Shown piece by piece: positions 24,741 to 32,891 of a stretch of 64,000 nt of DNA. The position numbers and the translations under genes are program-made. Positions within the stretch are counted from its first letter, which is position 1. Each line of letters opens with the position of its first letter. Origin of the DNA: Streptomyces sp. NRRL B-1140 (GTDB lineage: Bacteria; Actinomycetota; Actinomycetes; Streptomycetales; Streptomycetaceae); the NCBI RefSeq assembly GCF_001280065.1, contig NZ_LGEA01000097.1:65507-129506 (forward strand), read 5' to 3'. A model generated the notes under the pieces. The model had not been told where the DNA came from. It did not search any database and saw nothing but the letters and a program-made list of their open reading frames with translations.

Positions 24741-25441
24741 ACGCCACGGGTCGGCAGCCCCGCCGCCCGCCCGGCCGTCCGCAGGACGTCGCGCAACATG
24801 GCGGGGGTGAGCCGGCCGGTGAAGGTGTTGCGCTGGCTGACGTGGAAGCAGCCGAAGAGTTCCAGCCCGTCGAGGCGGAACCGGGCTCCGTGGGAGAAGG
24901 CGGGGCGTGGCCGGGGCAGGGGCCAGCCGGCCTCGGCGAACGCGGGCAGCGCGGCCTGCCAGCCGAAACCGCCGAGCACCACCACGGCCCGCAGCGTCGG
25001 GCGCAGCAGCCGCAGTTCCTGCACGAGCCAGGGACGGCAGGTGTCGCGCTCCTCGGGGGTGGGTTTGTTGGCCGGCGGGGCGCAGTGCACGGGCGAGGTG
25101 ACGCGCACGCCGTGCAGTTCCAGACCGTCGTGGGCGTGCACGGCGGTCGGCTGGGAGGCGAGACCCACGTCGTACAGCGCCTCGTAGAGCACGTCCCCGG
25201 ATCGGTCTCCGGTGAACATCCGGCCGGTGCGGTTGCCGCCGTGCGCTGCGGGGGCGAGTCCGACGATCAGCAGCCGGGCGTCCGCCGGCCCGAAACCGGG
25301 CACCGGCCGACCCCAGTAGGTCCAGTCCGCGAAGGCGGCCCGCTTGACCCGGGCCACCTCCTCGCGCCAGGAGACCAGCCGCGGGCAGGCCCTGCAGTCA
25401 GCGATGCGCCGGTCGAGGAGGGGAAGGCCGCTGGCGTCCAT
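24710..25441 (-). CDS. family 5 uracil-DNA glycosylase (UdgB)
   Basis: A 243-residue iron-sulfur DNA repair enzyme that removes uracil and some deaminated bases. Motif 1, [19 protein letters not shown] (about residues 60-78), and motif 3, [13 protein letters not shown] (about 199-211), are those of UdgB, distinct from family 4. Cysteines near the N terminus (C-x-x-C, about residues 16-19) and in the P-V-H-C and D-T-C regions should ligate a 4Fe-4S cluster. The ATG at 25441 is chosen, with a GGAG just upstream; the adjacent GTG at 25444 is an alternative. It overlaps the GntR gene by 31 bases tail to tail. Confidence 0.88.
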   Translation of the reverse strand: MDASGLPLLDRRIADCRACPRLVSWREEVARVKRAAFADWTYWGRPVPGFGPADARLLIVGLAPAAHGGNRTGRMFTGDRSGDVLYEALYDVGLASQPTAVHAHDGLELHGVRVTSPVHCAPPANKPTPEERDTCRPWLVQELRLLRPTLRAVVVLGGFGWQAALPAFAEAGWPLPRPRPAFSHGARFRLDGLELFGCFHVSQRNTFTGRLTPAMLRDVLRTAGRAAGLPTRGVQGAAASPGG

Positions 25442-25493
25442 CACTCCACGGTAGGGGCGGCGGGGGCCACCTCCCTCATCGGGGGCGGAGCGC

Positions 25494-26822
25494 TCAGGAC
25501 ATGCCGGCAGGCGTGCCCGGGGCGACGGCCGCGCCCGGCGCGGGCTGTGCGCCGACGCGGCGCAGCCAGAGCAGCGCCCCGGCCAGCAGCAGCGCTCCGG
25601 TCAGCAACCACGGCAGCGGGCCCGGCCGCAACGCCCCGACGACGAGGCCGGCGAGCGCGCCGGCCAGCTGCAGGGCGAGCGACTGGACGGACAGGGCGGT
25701 GGCGCGGCCCGCACCCGCGACGCGGCGGTGCAGGAGATCGTTCTGGTTCGGGGACGCGGCACCGAGGCCGAGGTAGAGCAGGCAGAAGCCGACGACCGCC
25801 AAGGCCGTGGCCACCGGGCATACCGAGGTCGCGGTGACGGCGAGCAGCAACAGGCCCGTCGCCCCCGTCCCGAGACAGACCAGCACGGCCCGCTCCCCAC
25901 TGCCCGCGACCCGGGCGGTGAGCGGCGCGAGGTGGCTGCCGACGCCGTTGCACACGAACCCCACACAAGCGAACGCGGCGTACACCATCGCTCCGGAGCC
26001 GGGCGCTCCGGTCAGCTCGACGGTACGGCCCGGTACAAGGAGTTCGATGGTGGCCACGGCACTGCCGACGGCCGCGGCGGTGAGCAGGATCCGGCGTACC
26101 AGCGCGTCGCGGCCACCCGTCCGCAGTCCGTCCAGGACGGTGACCGGGACGCCGCGCAGCACCGAGCGCAGGGTGGTCCGCGGCCGCGGCGGCTCCCGCA
26201 GGGAGGCCAGCGCGTAACAGACGAGGGCGACCCTGACGGCGGCTCCCAGCAGCATCGGAACGGACAGGGGCAGCACCGCGCCGGACGTCGCCTCGCTCAG
26301 CCTGGCCCCGAGGCCGGGCCCCAGCCCGAGGAGCCAGGGCAGGCCACCGCCGAGCAGCATGCCGACCGCGAGCGCGGCGGAGGTCGCGGAGCCGCCCCTT
26401 GCCAGGCCCGTGCGCAGATCTGCGCCCGGACCGGAACACTCCTGGACGGTGTCGACGTACCAGGCCTCGGCGGTGCCGCTGGACAGGGCCCGGGCCGCGC
26501 CCATGAGCACCATGCCGGCGGCGAGCACCCACGCGGTGGTGCCGAGGCCGACCAGGACGCAGGCGACCCCGTTGAGCGCCCCGGCCACGGCCAGTACCGG
26601 GCGGCGCCCGAGCACATCGGAGAGCCCGCCCGTGGGCAGCTCCAGCGCGGCCACGGTGAGCGAGTGGGCGGCGAAGAGCCCCGCGACCGTGGCCAGGGAC
26701 ATGCCGCGCTCGCCGAGCAGCAGGACCATCGAGGCCAGGCCCAGGCCCGACGGCAGCCACAGCAGGGCGCAGACGGTGACGTAGCGCCGACGAGCCGTTC
26801 GTGCCTGCGGCAGCTCGGTCAT
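25494..26822 (-). CDS. MFS transporter
   Basis: A 442-residue membrane protein with about twelve hydrophobic segments. The [11 protein letters not shown] loop between helices 2 and 3 (about residues 65-75) is the classic MFS motif A. Family resemblance is to efflux-type permeases, but no substrate can be given. Its ATG overlaps the stop of the upstream ArsR gene (ATGA), so the two are co-translated, and it is probably induced when the ArsR repressor leaves the operator at 27461-27486. Confidence 0.85.
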   Translation of the reverse strand: MTELPQARTARRRYVTVCALLWLPSGLGLASMVLLLGERGMSLATVAGLFAAHSLTVAALELPTGGLSDVLGRRPVLAVAGALNGVACVLVGLGTTAWVLAAGMVLMGAARALSSGTAEAWYVDTVQECSGPGADLRTGLARGGSATSAALAVGMLLGGGLPWLLGLGPGLGARLSEATSGAVLPLSVPMLLGAAVRVALVCYALASLREPPRPRTTLRSVLRGVPVTVLDGLRTGGRDALVRRILLTAAAVGSAVATIELLVPGRTVELTGAPGSGAMVYAAFACVGFVCNGVGSHLAPLTARVAGSGERAVLVCLGTGATGLLLLAVTATSVCPVATALAVVGFCLLYLGLGAASPNQNDLLHRRVAGAGRATALSVQSLALQLAGALAGLVVGALRPGPLPWLLTGALLLAGALLWLRRVGAQPAPGAAVAPGTPAGMS

Positions 26823-27436
26823 GAGGGACCCTGGCGGTCCGCGTCCGCGGGGTCGTGCGGGGCGAGTGGCAGCCCGGCGGTGAGGAGGACCACGTGTTCG
26901 GCACGCGGGTCGTCCGCGTCCCGGGCCGTCAGCTCCTCCAGCTTCCCGGCCAGGGTGTCCCAGAGCTCCGTGAGGGACTGGGCCGTCAGGCGGGGCATGA
27001 CGTCGCTGACCCCGGACGGCTCCACCCACTCCTGGCCGAGGCGCCCGGCCGCCAGGTCCGCCTCGTGCCGGGCGAGGGACCTCTCCAGATGCTCGATCTG
27101 CTGCCGCCGCGAGAGGCTGACGAAGGCGCGGCCCGCGGCGGTGGACTCCATCGTCTCGTTGCTCCAGGACGTGAGGGTGTGCAGCGCCCGCCAGCGCCGC
27201 TCCCGCCCGTCGCGGTGCTCGGCCTCGGCGATGAACGCGTACTTCGCCAGCACCCGCAGGTGGTAGCTGGTCGACGCCGACGACTCCCGCGTCCGGGCGG
27301 CCAGCTCACTCGCCGTGGCTGGCCCGTCCTGCCGCAACAGCCCGAGCAGCCGGATGCGCAGGGGATGGGTCAGGGCCTTCAACGCGGCGGTGTCGCGCTC
27401 GGGATCGAGGAGGCGTTTGCGCTCGTCGCTGTCCAT
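26819..27436 (-). CDS. ArsR-type winged-helix repressor
   Basis: A 205-residue regulator. The HTH lies at about residues 12-75 (A-L-K-A-L-T-H-P-L-R-I-R-L-L-G-L-L, then A-S-T-S-Y-H-L-R-V-L-A-K-Y), followed by a longer C-terminal helical domain that metal-sensing ArsR proteins lack, so the signal is probably organic. I start at the ATG at 27436: a TACTCT hexamer ends six bases upstream, fitting a leaderless transcript with the operator arm at -35. The TTG at 27469 would place the operator inside the gene. It is coupled to the MFS transporter by an ATGA overlap. Confidence 0.85.
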   Translation of the reverse strand: MDSDERKRLLDPERDTAALKALTHPLRIRLLGLLRQDGPATASELAARTRESSASTSYHLRVLAKYAFIAEAEHRDGRERRWRALHTLTSWSNETMESTAAGRAFVSLSRRQQIEHLERSLARHEADLAAGRLGQEWVEPSGVSDVMPRLTAQSLTELWDTLAGKLEELTARDADDPRAEHVVLLTAGLPLAPHDPADADRQGPS

Positions 27437-27460
27437 GCCGGGAGAGTAGGGCGCCGGGAC

Positions 27461-27486
27461 ATTTGGCAAAAGAGTTTTTGCAAAAT
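27461..27486. promoter_or_regulatory. AT-rich inverted repeat, likely ArsR operator
   Basis: ATTTGGCAAAA (27461-27471), spacer GAGT, then TTTTGCAAAAT (27476-27486): 11-base arms with one mismatch, striking in such GC-rich DNA. It lies 25 bases upstream of the arsR start. The arm nearer that gene covers the TTTTGC -35-like hexamer located 17 bases from a TACTCT -10 on the minus strand. Confidence 0.7.
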
Positions 27487-27557
27487 TTGTTTGGGGGAAG
27501 CGGGCGCCAGGGCCAAATCAACCCGTCGGGGTGGTGCGGAGGACTAAGGTCGAGGAC

Positions 27558-28163
27558 ATGGCTTCTGAGGGTGCGCAGCACGACCCGAGGGACGGGACGC
27601 AGGATTCGGCGTCCGGGTCCCCCACCCCCGTCGGCACCTCCACGGGAGGCGATGCCCAGCAGCTGGATCCGAAGGTCGCCGCGGCGATCACCACTGCCGA
27701 GGCCGCGGGCCCGCAGACGGGTACGGCCGTCCGCGTCGACAGCTGGATCTGGTCCGTACGCCTCGTCAAGAGCCGCTCCATGGGAGCCACCGCCTGCCGG
27801 GGCGGCCACGTGCGCGTCAACGGCGAGCGCGTGAAGCCCGCACACGCCGTCCGCGTCGGTGACGAGGTGCGCCTGCGGCACGAAGGCCGCGAACGGGTCG
27901 TCATCGTCACGCGGCTGATCCGCAAGCGGGTCGGCGCTCCCGTGGCCACCCAGTGCTACATCGACAACTCCCCGCCCCCTCCGCCACGCGAGGCCGTCGC
28001 CCCCGCCGGTGTCCGCGACCGCGGCGCAGGCCGCCCCACCAAGCGGGACCGCCGCGAAATGGACCGCCTCCGCGGCTCGACGGGCCCCGGCAGCGTGTCC
28101 GGCCCCGGGCCCGTTCCCGGCGGCGGAGCGTTCGGCAGCGGCTCGGGCCGACGCGCGCCCTGA
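27558..28163 (+). CDS. S4-domain RNA-binding protein (Hsp15-like)
   Basis: A 201-residue protein with one S4 RNA-binding domain (about residues 50-110): V-R-V-D-S-W-I-W-S-V-R-L-V-K-S-R-S, then C-R-G-G-H-V-R-V-N-G and V-K-P-A-H-A-V-R-V-G-D. This order is like Hsp15, which binds stalled 50S subunits. The N-terminal 50 residues and C-terminal 70 residues are disordered and Gly/Pro/Arg-rich extensions not found in E. coli Hsp15. The ATG at 27558 has GAGG four bases upstream, with a TAAGGT hexamer just before it. It is divergent from arsR, so the AT-rich operator might also affect it. Confidence 0.85.
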   Translation: MASEGAQHDPRDGTQDSASGSPTPVGTSTGGDAQQLDPKVAAAITTAEAAGPQTGTAVRVDSWIWSVRLVKSRSMGATACRGGHVRVNGERVKPAHAVRVGDEVRLRHEGRERVVIVTRLIRKRVGAPVATQCYIDNSPPPPPREAVAPAGVRDRGAGRPTKRDRREMDRLRGSTGPGSVSGPGPVPGGGAFGSGSGRRAP

Positions 28164-28185
28164 GCGAGTGTCACGGGCCGGCCGA

Positions 28186-28204
28186 CCCGGGGAGGGACCC
28201 CGGG
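28186..28204 (+). terminator. hairpin after the S4-domain gene
   Basis: CCCGGGG (28186-28192) and CCCCGGG (28198-28204) are perfect complements around a five-base loop, 23 bases after the stop of the S4 gene and before the convergent DoxX gene. Short but very GC-rich; no U-tract. Confidence 0.4.
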
Positions 28205-28237
28205 CAGGGGGCCGTGGGCCGGTAAAGACGCGGCCGG

Positions 28238-28699
28238 TCACGTCCGACGCCGCAGCAGCCGGAGCAGATCCGCGTTGTGACGCCGCCGCGCCCACGCTAT
28301 GAGGGTGAGCGGAACGATCAGAATCACCGGCGTCGCCGCGTACTGCCCGTCGAAGACGGCTGTCTGCACGATGAACGCGCCCACCATCAACGCGCTCAGC
28401 GCCATCGCCGCCACGGACTGCAGCACCGGGATCAACAGTGCGACCGCCCCGGCCAGTTCGAGCGCGCCGATGGTGTACATCCCCGCGCTGCCCCAGCCGA
28501 GCCGCTCGAACGACTCGGCAGCCGAGGCGTGCCCGATCAGCTTGGGCAGGGCGCTCGCGATCGCGTAGAAGAGGGCGAGCAGCACCTGCACAGCACGCAG
28601 GGCGATGCGCGCACGCCGCCCTCGAGCGGTCGCGGACTCGGCGACGACGACGCCGACAGGGGTGGTGTCGGCCGGGACGGCAGCGGTGGTCTCGGACAT
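28238..28699 (-). CDS. DoxX family membrane protein
   Basis: A 153-residue membrane protein with four hydrophobic helices (about residues 33-53, 72-92, 95-112 and 117-135) after a polar 30-residue N terminus. F-Y-A-I-A-S-A-L-P-K-L-I-G near 42-54 and G-A-L-E-L-A-G-A-V-A-L-L-I-P near 77-90 fit the DoxX/DoxD-like family. Actinobacterial members can take part in redox or thiol stress complexes, but this is not shown here. The ATG has a GGAGA site. It ends toward the S4 gene, with a small hairpin between. Confidence 0.82.
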   Translation of the reverse strand: MSETTAAVPADTTPVGVVVAESATARGRRARIALRAVQVLLALFYAIASALPKLIGHASAAESFERLGWGSAGMYTIGALELAGAVALLIPVLQSVAAMALSALMVGAFIVQTAVFDGQYAATPVILIVPLTLIAWARRRHNADLLRLLRRRT

Positions 28700-28828
28700 G
28701 AGGGTCTCCTGGTCACAGTGGTCCGTGGTGGTGTCGGAGAGGTAGACCGGCTCCCGCTTCGGAACTCATCGCTGCCCGGAGCGTGAAGTGAACGGGTGAC
28801 CGCGGCGCTGTCCGCCCCGTCCTGCCGG

Positions 28829-29312
28829 TCACGGACGAAGCAGGTGGAGCCTCTCCCTCGGGTAGGGGGTCGTCCGGCTTTCCTCCTGGAGGGTGCGGTA
28901 GAAGTCGGTCATCACAGCCGCGACCGGGGCGTTGCGTGTGAGGATCTCGGCTGCCCCTGGCGGCGCTCCGGCCGTTCGCCTCCCCCGGGCCCACGCTCGT
29001 ATCAGCTCCTCACGGGTTTCCAAATCCCCGCCGTACAGGGCGGTGATCAGCCAGTTCACGAGGTAACTGGCCGTGTAGCAGCGGTCGTAGGCGTCGTGCT
29101 CCTCGTAGAAGCCGGCCTCGGCGGGTGTCAGACCGGCGTGCCGGAAACCTCCAGCCGGACCGATCTCCCCCCCCGATGCCGACACCCAACGGCTCGGCTG
29201 TGCCGACCAGGTCGCGCAGTTCGGCGTCCCCGAGCAGCGCCAGGGAGGTCGCGACCGTGTCGTACCGGCTCAGGCGCCCGGCCTCCGCTCCCCCGGGCCG
29301 GTTTTCACGCAC
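28829..29312 (-). pseudogene. degraded kinase-like gene with frameshift and probable internal deletion
   Basis: Two open frames overlap: the N-terminal part begins with GTG at 29312 (R-Y-D-T-V-A-T-S-L-A-L-L-G-D-A-E-L-R-D-L-V, then G-V-G-I-G-G) and the C-terminal part continues in another frame to 28829 (A-Y-D-R-C-Y-T-A-S-Y-L-V-N-W-L, later M-T-D-F-Y-R-T-L-Q-E). They join at a run of eight G (C on the plus strand, 29167-29174); removing one G restores one frame. From memory, intact Streptomyces relatives are protein-kinase-like, with about 200 residues between these blocks, so the centre also seems deleted. The GTG overlaps the stop of the upstream methyltransferase gene. Confidence 0.55.
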
Positions 29313-30003
29313 TTCCGGCGGCCTCGGCCGTCGGCACCGCCCGTACCCATGTCCGGTCCTCCGTCAGACATCGGTCGACCGTCAGGCCCGCTTCCTCCAG
29401 CGCTTTCTCGAACTGCTTCTCCGTCAGAGGGCGCGCGCGGAAGGTCTGGGTCCAGACCGCGTCCGGGAACTCGTACTCCGCGCGCACCGAACGGACTCCA
29501 TCGCCGACCGGCTCCGACGAGGTGATCCGCACAGTGAAGCCGCTGGGGTCCTTGCGTTCGCGCGGAACGTTGTCGTGGTAGTCCTCCCCCTCCCGCTGGA
29601 TCAGCACGCAGCCGCCCTCCGCGACATGGCGCACGCAGGTGCGGAGCAAGCCGCGCCGCACCTCGGCGTCTCCCGCGTGCACGAGGAACGACGCGAGCAG
29701 CACCACGTCGAACGTCTCGCCCAGTGCCAGCTCCTCGATCGGGGCGCATATCGTCCGCGCGCCCCGCACCCGCTCCAGCATGGCCGCGGACTCGTCCACG
29801 GCGGTGACCGTGAATCCCCGCTCCAGCAGGGCGTGGGTCATGCGCCCCACCCCGCTCCCGAGCTCCAGAATGCGAGCGCCCTCGGGGACCGCGGCCGCGA
29901 TGACATCCGGTTCCTCCCCGATGGGCAGCCGGGTGTACAGCTCCACCGCGCAGCCGTCCGGGGTGATGGCCCCGGGCCCGGTCCCCGCGTATCCCTCACG
30001 CAT
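29305..30003 (-). CDS. class I SAM-dependent methyltransferase
   Basis: A 232-residue protein with a Methyltransf_25-type domain. Motif I is I-L-E-L-G-S-G-V-G-R-M-T (about residues 44-55) and the post-I strand V-T-A-V-D-E-S. F-D-V-V-L-L-A-S-F-L-V-H (about 96-107) and a C-V-L-I-Q-R-E region follow. The C-terminal 80 residues contain beta-strands like those in small-molecule N- or O-methyltransferases, but the substrate is unknown. I choose the ATG at 30003, which has GGAG seven bases upstream; the ATG at 30015 lacks a site. The degraded kinase-like gene follows and overlaps its end by eight bases. Confidence 0.78.
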   Translation of the reverse strand: MREGYAGTGPGAITPDGCAVELYTRLPIGEEPDVIAAAVPEGARILELGSGVGRMTHALLERGFTVTAVDESAAMLERVRGARTICAPIEELALGETFDVVLLASFLVHAGDAEVRRGLLRTCVRHVAEGGCVLIQREGEDYHDNVPRERKDPSGFTVRITSSEPVGDGVRSVRAEYEFPDAVWTQTFRARPLTEKQFEKALEEAGLTVDRCLTEDRTWVRAVPTAEAAGSA

Positions 30004-30195
30004 TGTCGTCTCCATGCCCGCACAACGGACGGCGTCCGCACACCCGTTCCACAAACCTCCACCTTCACCCGACCGGGTGAAAGAGACGGCGAGGGCGTCC
30101 ACATGCGCCTCGCCGGAGCGTCCACCGGCACCTTTGCCGCCCTTGGTGCACCCTCGCCACGAGGAGTAGGTTGCAAGAAGGAGTGGTGATCGACG

Positions 30196-30459
30196 ATGCG
30201 TACCGGCAGTGAGCCGAGGACCGCGCGCAGTGCCCTGCGGGCGCGCTTCTGGCTGAGCCTGTGGGGGCTGGTGTGGGCGCTCTTCGGGACCGTGGCGTTC
30301 GCCATCGCCGGGCGGAGCGGGTGGGCGATCGCCTGCGGAGTGCTGCTGCTGATCGTCACGGTCGATCTGGCCGTCGTCCTGCGGCACATCCGCCAGGGCC
30401 CGCACTACCAGCCGGGCCCCGACATCCCGCCCTACCAGCCGCCGGACGACCGCGCCTGA
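30196..30459 (+). CDS. DUF6343-like small membrane protein
   Basis: An 87-residue protein: a polar N terminus (R-T-G-S-E-P-R-T-A-R-S-A-L-R), two hydrophobic helices (about residues 19-38 and 43-61), then R-H-I-R-Q-G-P-H-Y-Q-P-G and a Pro-rich tail. This matches my memory of the DUF6343 family in Streptomyces, which has no known function. An AAGGAG is present 12 bases upstream of the ATG, rather distant. It is divergent from the methyltransferase gene and convergent with the TPR gene. Confidence 0.78.
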   Translation: MRTGSEPRTARSALRARFWLSLWGLVWALFGTVAFAIAGRSGWAIACGVLLLIVTVDLAVVLRHIRQGPHYQPGPDIPPYQPPDDRA

Positions 30460-30517
30460 GAGCACCCTCCGAGCAGGCCTCTCACGCCCCAGGAGCGGGG
30501 CGCACCGGGCAGGCCCC

Positions 30518-30898
30518 TCACGAGTCGAAGCGCGCCGCCCTCAGGAACTCCGGATTCGGGTCGAGCGCCGCCGCCAGGCGGAAGTGGCGCTTCGCCTGGT
30601 CCGGGCGACCCTGGCGCTCATACGTACGAGCGAGCGCGAAGTGCGCGAACGCGTTGTCCGGCTCCCGCTCCAGAACGATCTGGAACTCCAGCTCCGCCGG
30701 CCTCAGCTGCGCCGCCGCGAAGAAGGCACGCGCCCGCAGCAGTCGGGCCGCGGTGTTCTCCGGGTGCGTGGCGATGACGCCGTCGAGCAGCTTCACCGCG
30801 CCCCTGGGATCCCGCGCTGCGAGCAGTTGCTCGGCGGCACGGAAGTCGATGACATGCGTCTCCGGGGTACGTCCGGTCGGACCGCTGGTCTCGGGCAC
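30518..30898 (-). CDS. tetratricopeptide-repeat protein
   Basis: A 126-residue, probably soluble helical protein with about three TPR units: residues about 17-48 (A-A-E-Q-L-L-A-A-R-D-P-R-G-A-V-K-L-L), 49-82 (A-R-L-L-R-A-R-A-F-F-A-A-A-Q-L) and 83-116 (F-A-H-F-A-L-A-R-T-Y-E-R-Q-G). Such modules mediate protein-protein contacts; the partner is not evident. The GTG start has AAGGA eight bases upstream. It lies just downstream of coaE (about 50 bases), same strand, and may share its transcript. Confidence 0.82.
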   Translation of the reverse strand: MPETSGPTGRTPETHVIDFRAAEQLLAARDPRGAVKLLDGVIATHPENTAARLLRARAFFAAAQLRPAELEFQIVLEREPDNAFAHFALARTYERQGRPDQAKRHFRLAAALDPNPEFLRAARFDS

Positions 30899-30948
30899 GG
30901 CTGAGTCCTTCCCTCACTGCACGGGTTCAACGCCCCCGCGCGGTGCCG

Positions 30949-31569
30949 CTATTCCTCAGGTGACGGCCGGGACGCGCGTGACCTGCGCACCAGCTCGGCC
31001 CACACGTCCTTCACCCGCTGCTCCAGCCGCTCCAGCGGGACGTCGTTGTCGATCACGATGTCGGCGATCCGGCGGCGCTGCTCGCGCGTCGCCTGGGCGG
31101 CCATGCGCGCGCGGGCGTCCTCCTCGGTCATGCCGCGCAGGCGTACGAGCCGGTCGAGCTGGGTCCCGGGGTCCGCATCGACGACGATCACCAGGTCGTA
31201 CAGCGGGGCCAGGCCGTTCTCCGTGAGGAGCGGGACGTCGTGGAGGACGACCGCGTCCTCGGCGGCGGCCTCCTCGAGCTCGCGGGAGCGGGCGCCCACC
31301 AGAGGGTGCACGATCGAGTTCAGCACGGCGAGTTTCTCCGGGTCGCCGAAGACGATGGCACCAAGGCGGGGCCGGTCCAGGCTGCCGTCGGCGGCGAGGA
31401 TCTCCTCCCCGAAGGCCTCGACGACCGAGGCGAGCCCCGGCGTCCCGGGGGCGACGACCTCACGCGCGATGCGGTCCGCGTCGATCAGCACGGCCCCGCA
31501 CGCGACGAGCAGCCGGGACACCTCGCTCTTGCCGGCGCCGATCCCGCCGGTCAGGCCCACCTTCAGCAT
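30949..31569 (-). CDS. coaE: dephospho-CoA kinase
   Basis: A 206-residue cytosolic enzyme for the last step of coenzyme A synthesis, ATP-dependent phosphorylation of the 3'-hydroxyl of dephospho-CoA. The P-loop [11 protein letters not shown] is at residues 6-16. [10 protein letters not shown] (about 31-40), the lid-region [15 protein letters not shown] (about 138-152) and the D-I-V-I-D-N-D segment (about 172-178) are the expected substrate and adenine contacts. Length is that of single-domain bacterial CoaE, without the DUF-like extension of mycobacterial versions. In related genomes it sits between rpsA and TPR/PAC2 genes, as here. Confidence 0.95.
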   Translation of the reverse strand: MLKVGLTGGIGAGKSEVSRLLVACGAVLIDADRIAREVVAPGTPGLASVVEAFGEEILAADGSLDRPRLGAIVFGDPEKLAVLNSIVHPLVGARSRELEEAAAEDAVVLHDVPLLTENGLAPLYDLVIVVDADPGTQLDRLVRLRGMTEEDARARMAAQATREQRRRIADIVIDNDVPLERLEQRVKDVWAELVRRSRASRPSPEE

Positions 31570-31711
31570 GCCCGCAGCTTAGGCCCTGCCATGGACAAGC
31601 CCCTCGCCCGGGCAGGGCGTCGGTCGTCGCCTTCCCGGCCATCCGACGCCCGCCCGTTCAGTCACCGGCCCGGTCAGCGGTCATCCGCCCGTTCAACGGC
31701 CGCCGTCCCGT

Positions 31712-32650
31712 TCAGCCTTCGCCTTCTCGCTCCGCCAGGAACTTCTCGAACTCCTGGCCGATCTCGTCCGCCGAGGGGATGTCCACCGGCTCGGCGAGCA
31801 TGTTGCCCCGGGTCTCGGCGCCCGCGACGGCGTCGTACTGGTGCTCCAGGCCGTCGATGAGCGCGGTGAGGTCCTCGTCGCCCTCGCGGATCTGCCGGTC
31901 GATCTCCGTCTGGGTGCGGTGGGCGTCCGAACGCAGGGAGTGGGCGATACCGGGCAGGACCAGTCCGGTCGCCGCCGTGATGGCCTCCAGGACCGTCAGG
32001 GCCGCGTCCGGGTACGGGGAGCGGGCGATGTAGTGCGGGACGTGCGCGGCGACGCCCAGGACGTCGTGCCCGGCCTGGAGCAGGCGGTACTCGATGAGGG
32101 ACTCGGCGCTGCCGGGCACCTGCGCCTCCTCGAAGGGGCTCGGGTGTCCCGGAACGAGGTCGGTGCGGTTGCCGTGCGGGGTGAGGCCGACGGGCCGGGT
32201 GTGCGGGACGCCCATGGGAATGCCGTGGAAGTTCACGGAGAGGCGGACACCGAGCCGCTCCACGATCTGCTTCACGGCGGCGGCGAAGCGCTCCCACTCC
32301 ACGTCCGGCTCGGGGCCGGACAGCAGCAGGAAGGGCGCACCGGTGGCGTCCTGCACGAGCCTCACCTCGAGAGCGGGGTCCTCGTAATCGCTCCAGCGGT
32401 CGCGCTTGAACGTCAGAAGCGGGCGGCGGGCGCGGTAGTCGACGAGCCGGTCGTGATCGAAGCGGGCGACGACCTGATGAGGCAGGGAGCCGAGCACCCG
32501 GTCCACGATCTGGTCACCCGTCTCACCCGCGTCGATGTATCCGTCGAAGTGGTAGAGCATGACAAGTCCGGCCGACTCCTGGGCCAGCGCCATGTCGACG
32601 ACGGCCAGCCCCTTCGGCTCCCAGGCGTACAAATCCTGCGGATCAAGCAC
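31712..32650 (-). CDS. PAC2 family protein
   Basis: A 312-residue soluble protein of the PAC2 superfamily, whose members are linked to proteasome-assembly chaperone folds. Typical blocks include [15 protein letters not shown] (about residues 32-46), [14 protein letters not shown] (about 108-121), [12 protein letters not shown] (about 143-154) and A-H-V-P-H-Y-I-A (about 202-209). Actinobacteria encode several, possibly with proteasome-related roles; direct function is not established. The GTG at 32650 is chosen from the GAGGAG site about nine bases upstream. It lies between coaE and rpsA, same strand, but the rpsA terminator separates it from rpsA. Confidence 0.85.
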   Translation of the reverse strand: MLDPQDLYAWEPKGLAVVDMALAQESAGLVMLYHFDGYIDAGETGDQIVDRVLGSLPHQVVARFDHDRLVDYRARRPLLTFKRDRWSDYEDPALEVRLVQDATGAPFLLLSGPEPDVEWERFAAAVKQIVERLGVRLSVNFHGIPMGVPHTRPVGLTPHGNRTDLVPGHPSPFEEAQVPGSAESLIEYRLLQAGHDVLGVAAHVPHYIARSPYPDAALTVLEAITAATGLVLPGIAHSLRSDAHRTQTEIDRQIREGDEDLTALIDGLEHQYDAVAGAETRGNMLAEPVDIPSADEIGQEFEKFLAEREGEG

Positions 32651-32830
32651 AGTGACCGCTCCTCCTCGTGTTCGTACTCGACAACGCCGTCGCGGGCGCG
32701 GGCATTCCCGCGGGAGGAGATTCATGATCTTGGCGGCGGGGACGACGCCCTGCCTGAGGGGCGCGGGGAACTGCGCGACAAGCCCCGGCCGGTCCGCAGT
32801 CGACCGACAGGCCTGCTCACAGCAACACCA

Positions 32831-32860
32831 AGGGGCCGCACCTCGAAAGGTACGGCCCCT
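32831..32860 (-). terminator. rpsA terminator with UUCG tetraloop
   Basis: On the minus strand the RNA would form a 13-bp stem (arms 32848-32860 and 32831-32843, one G-U pair) closed by a UUCG loop, a very stable hairpin, 31 bases after the rpsA stop. Confidence 0.85.
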
Positions 32861-32891
32861 CGGCTATCGGCTATGCCTCAGCGGCGAGCGT

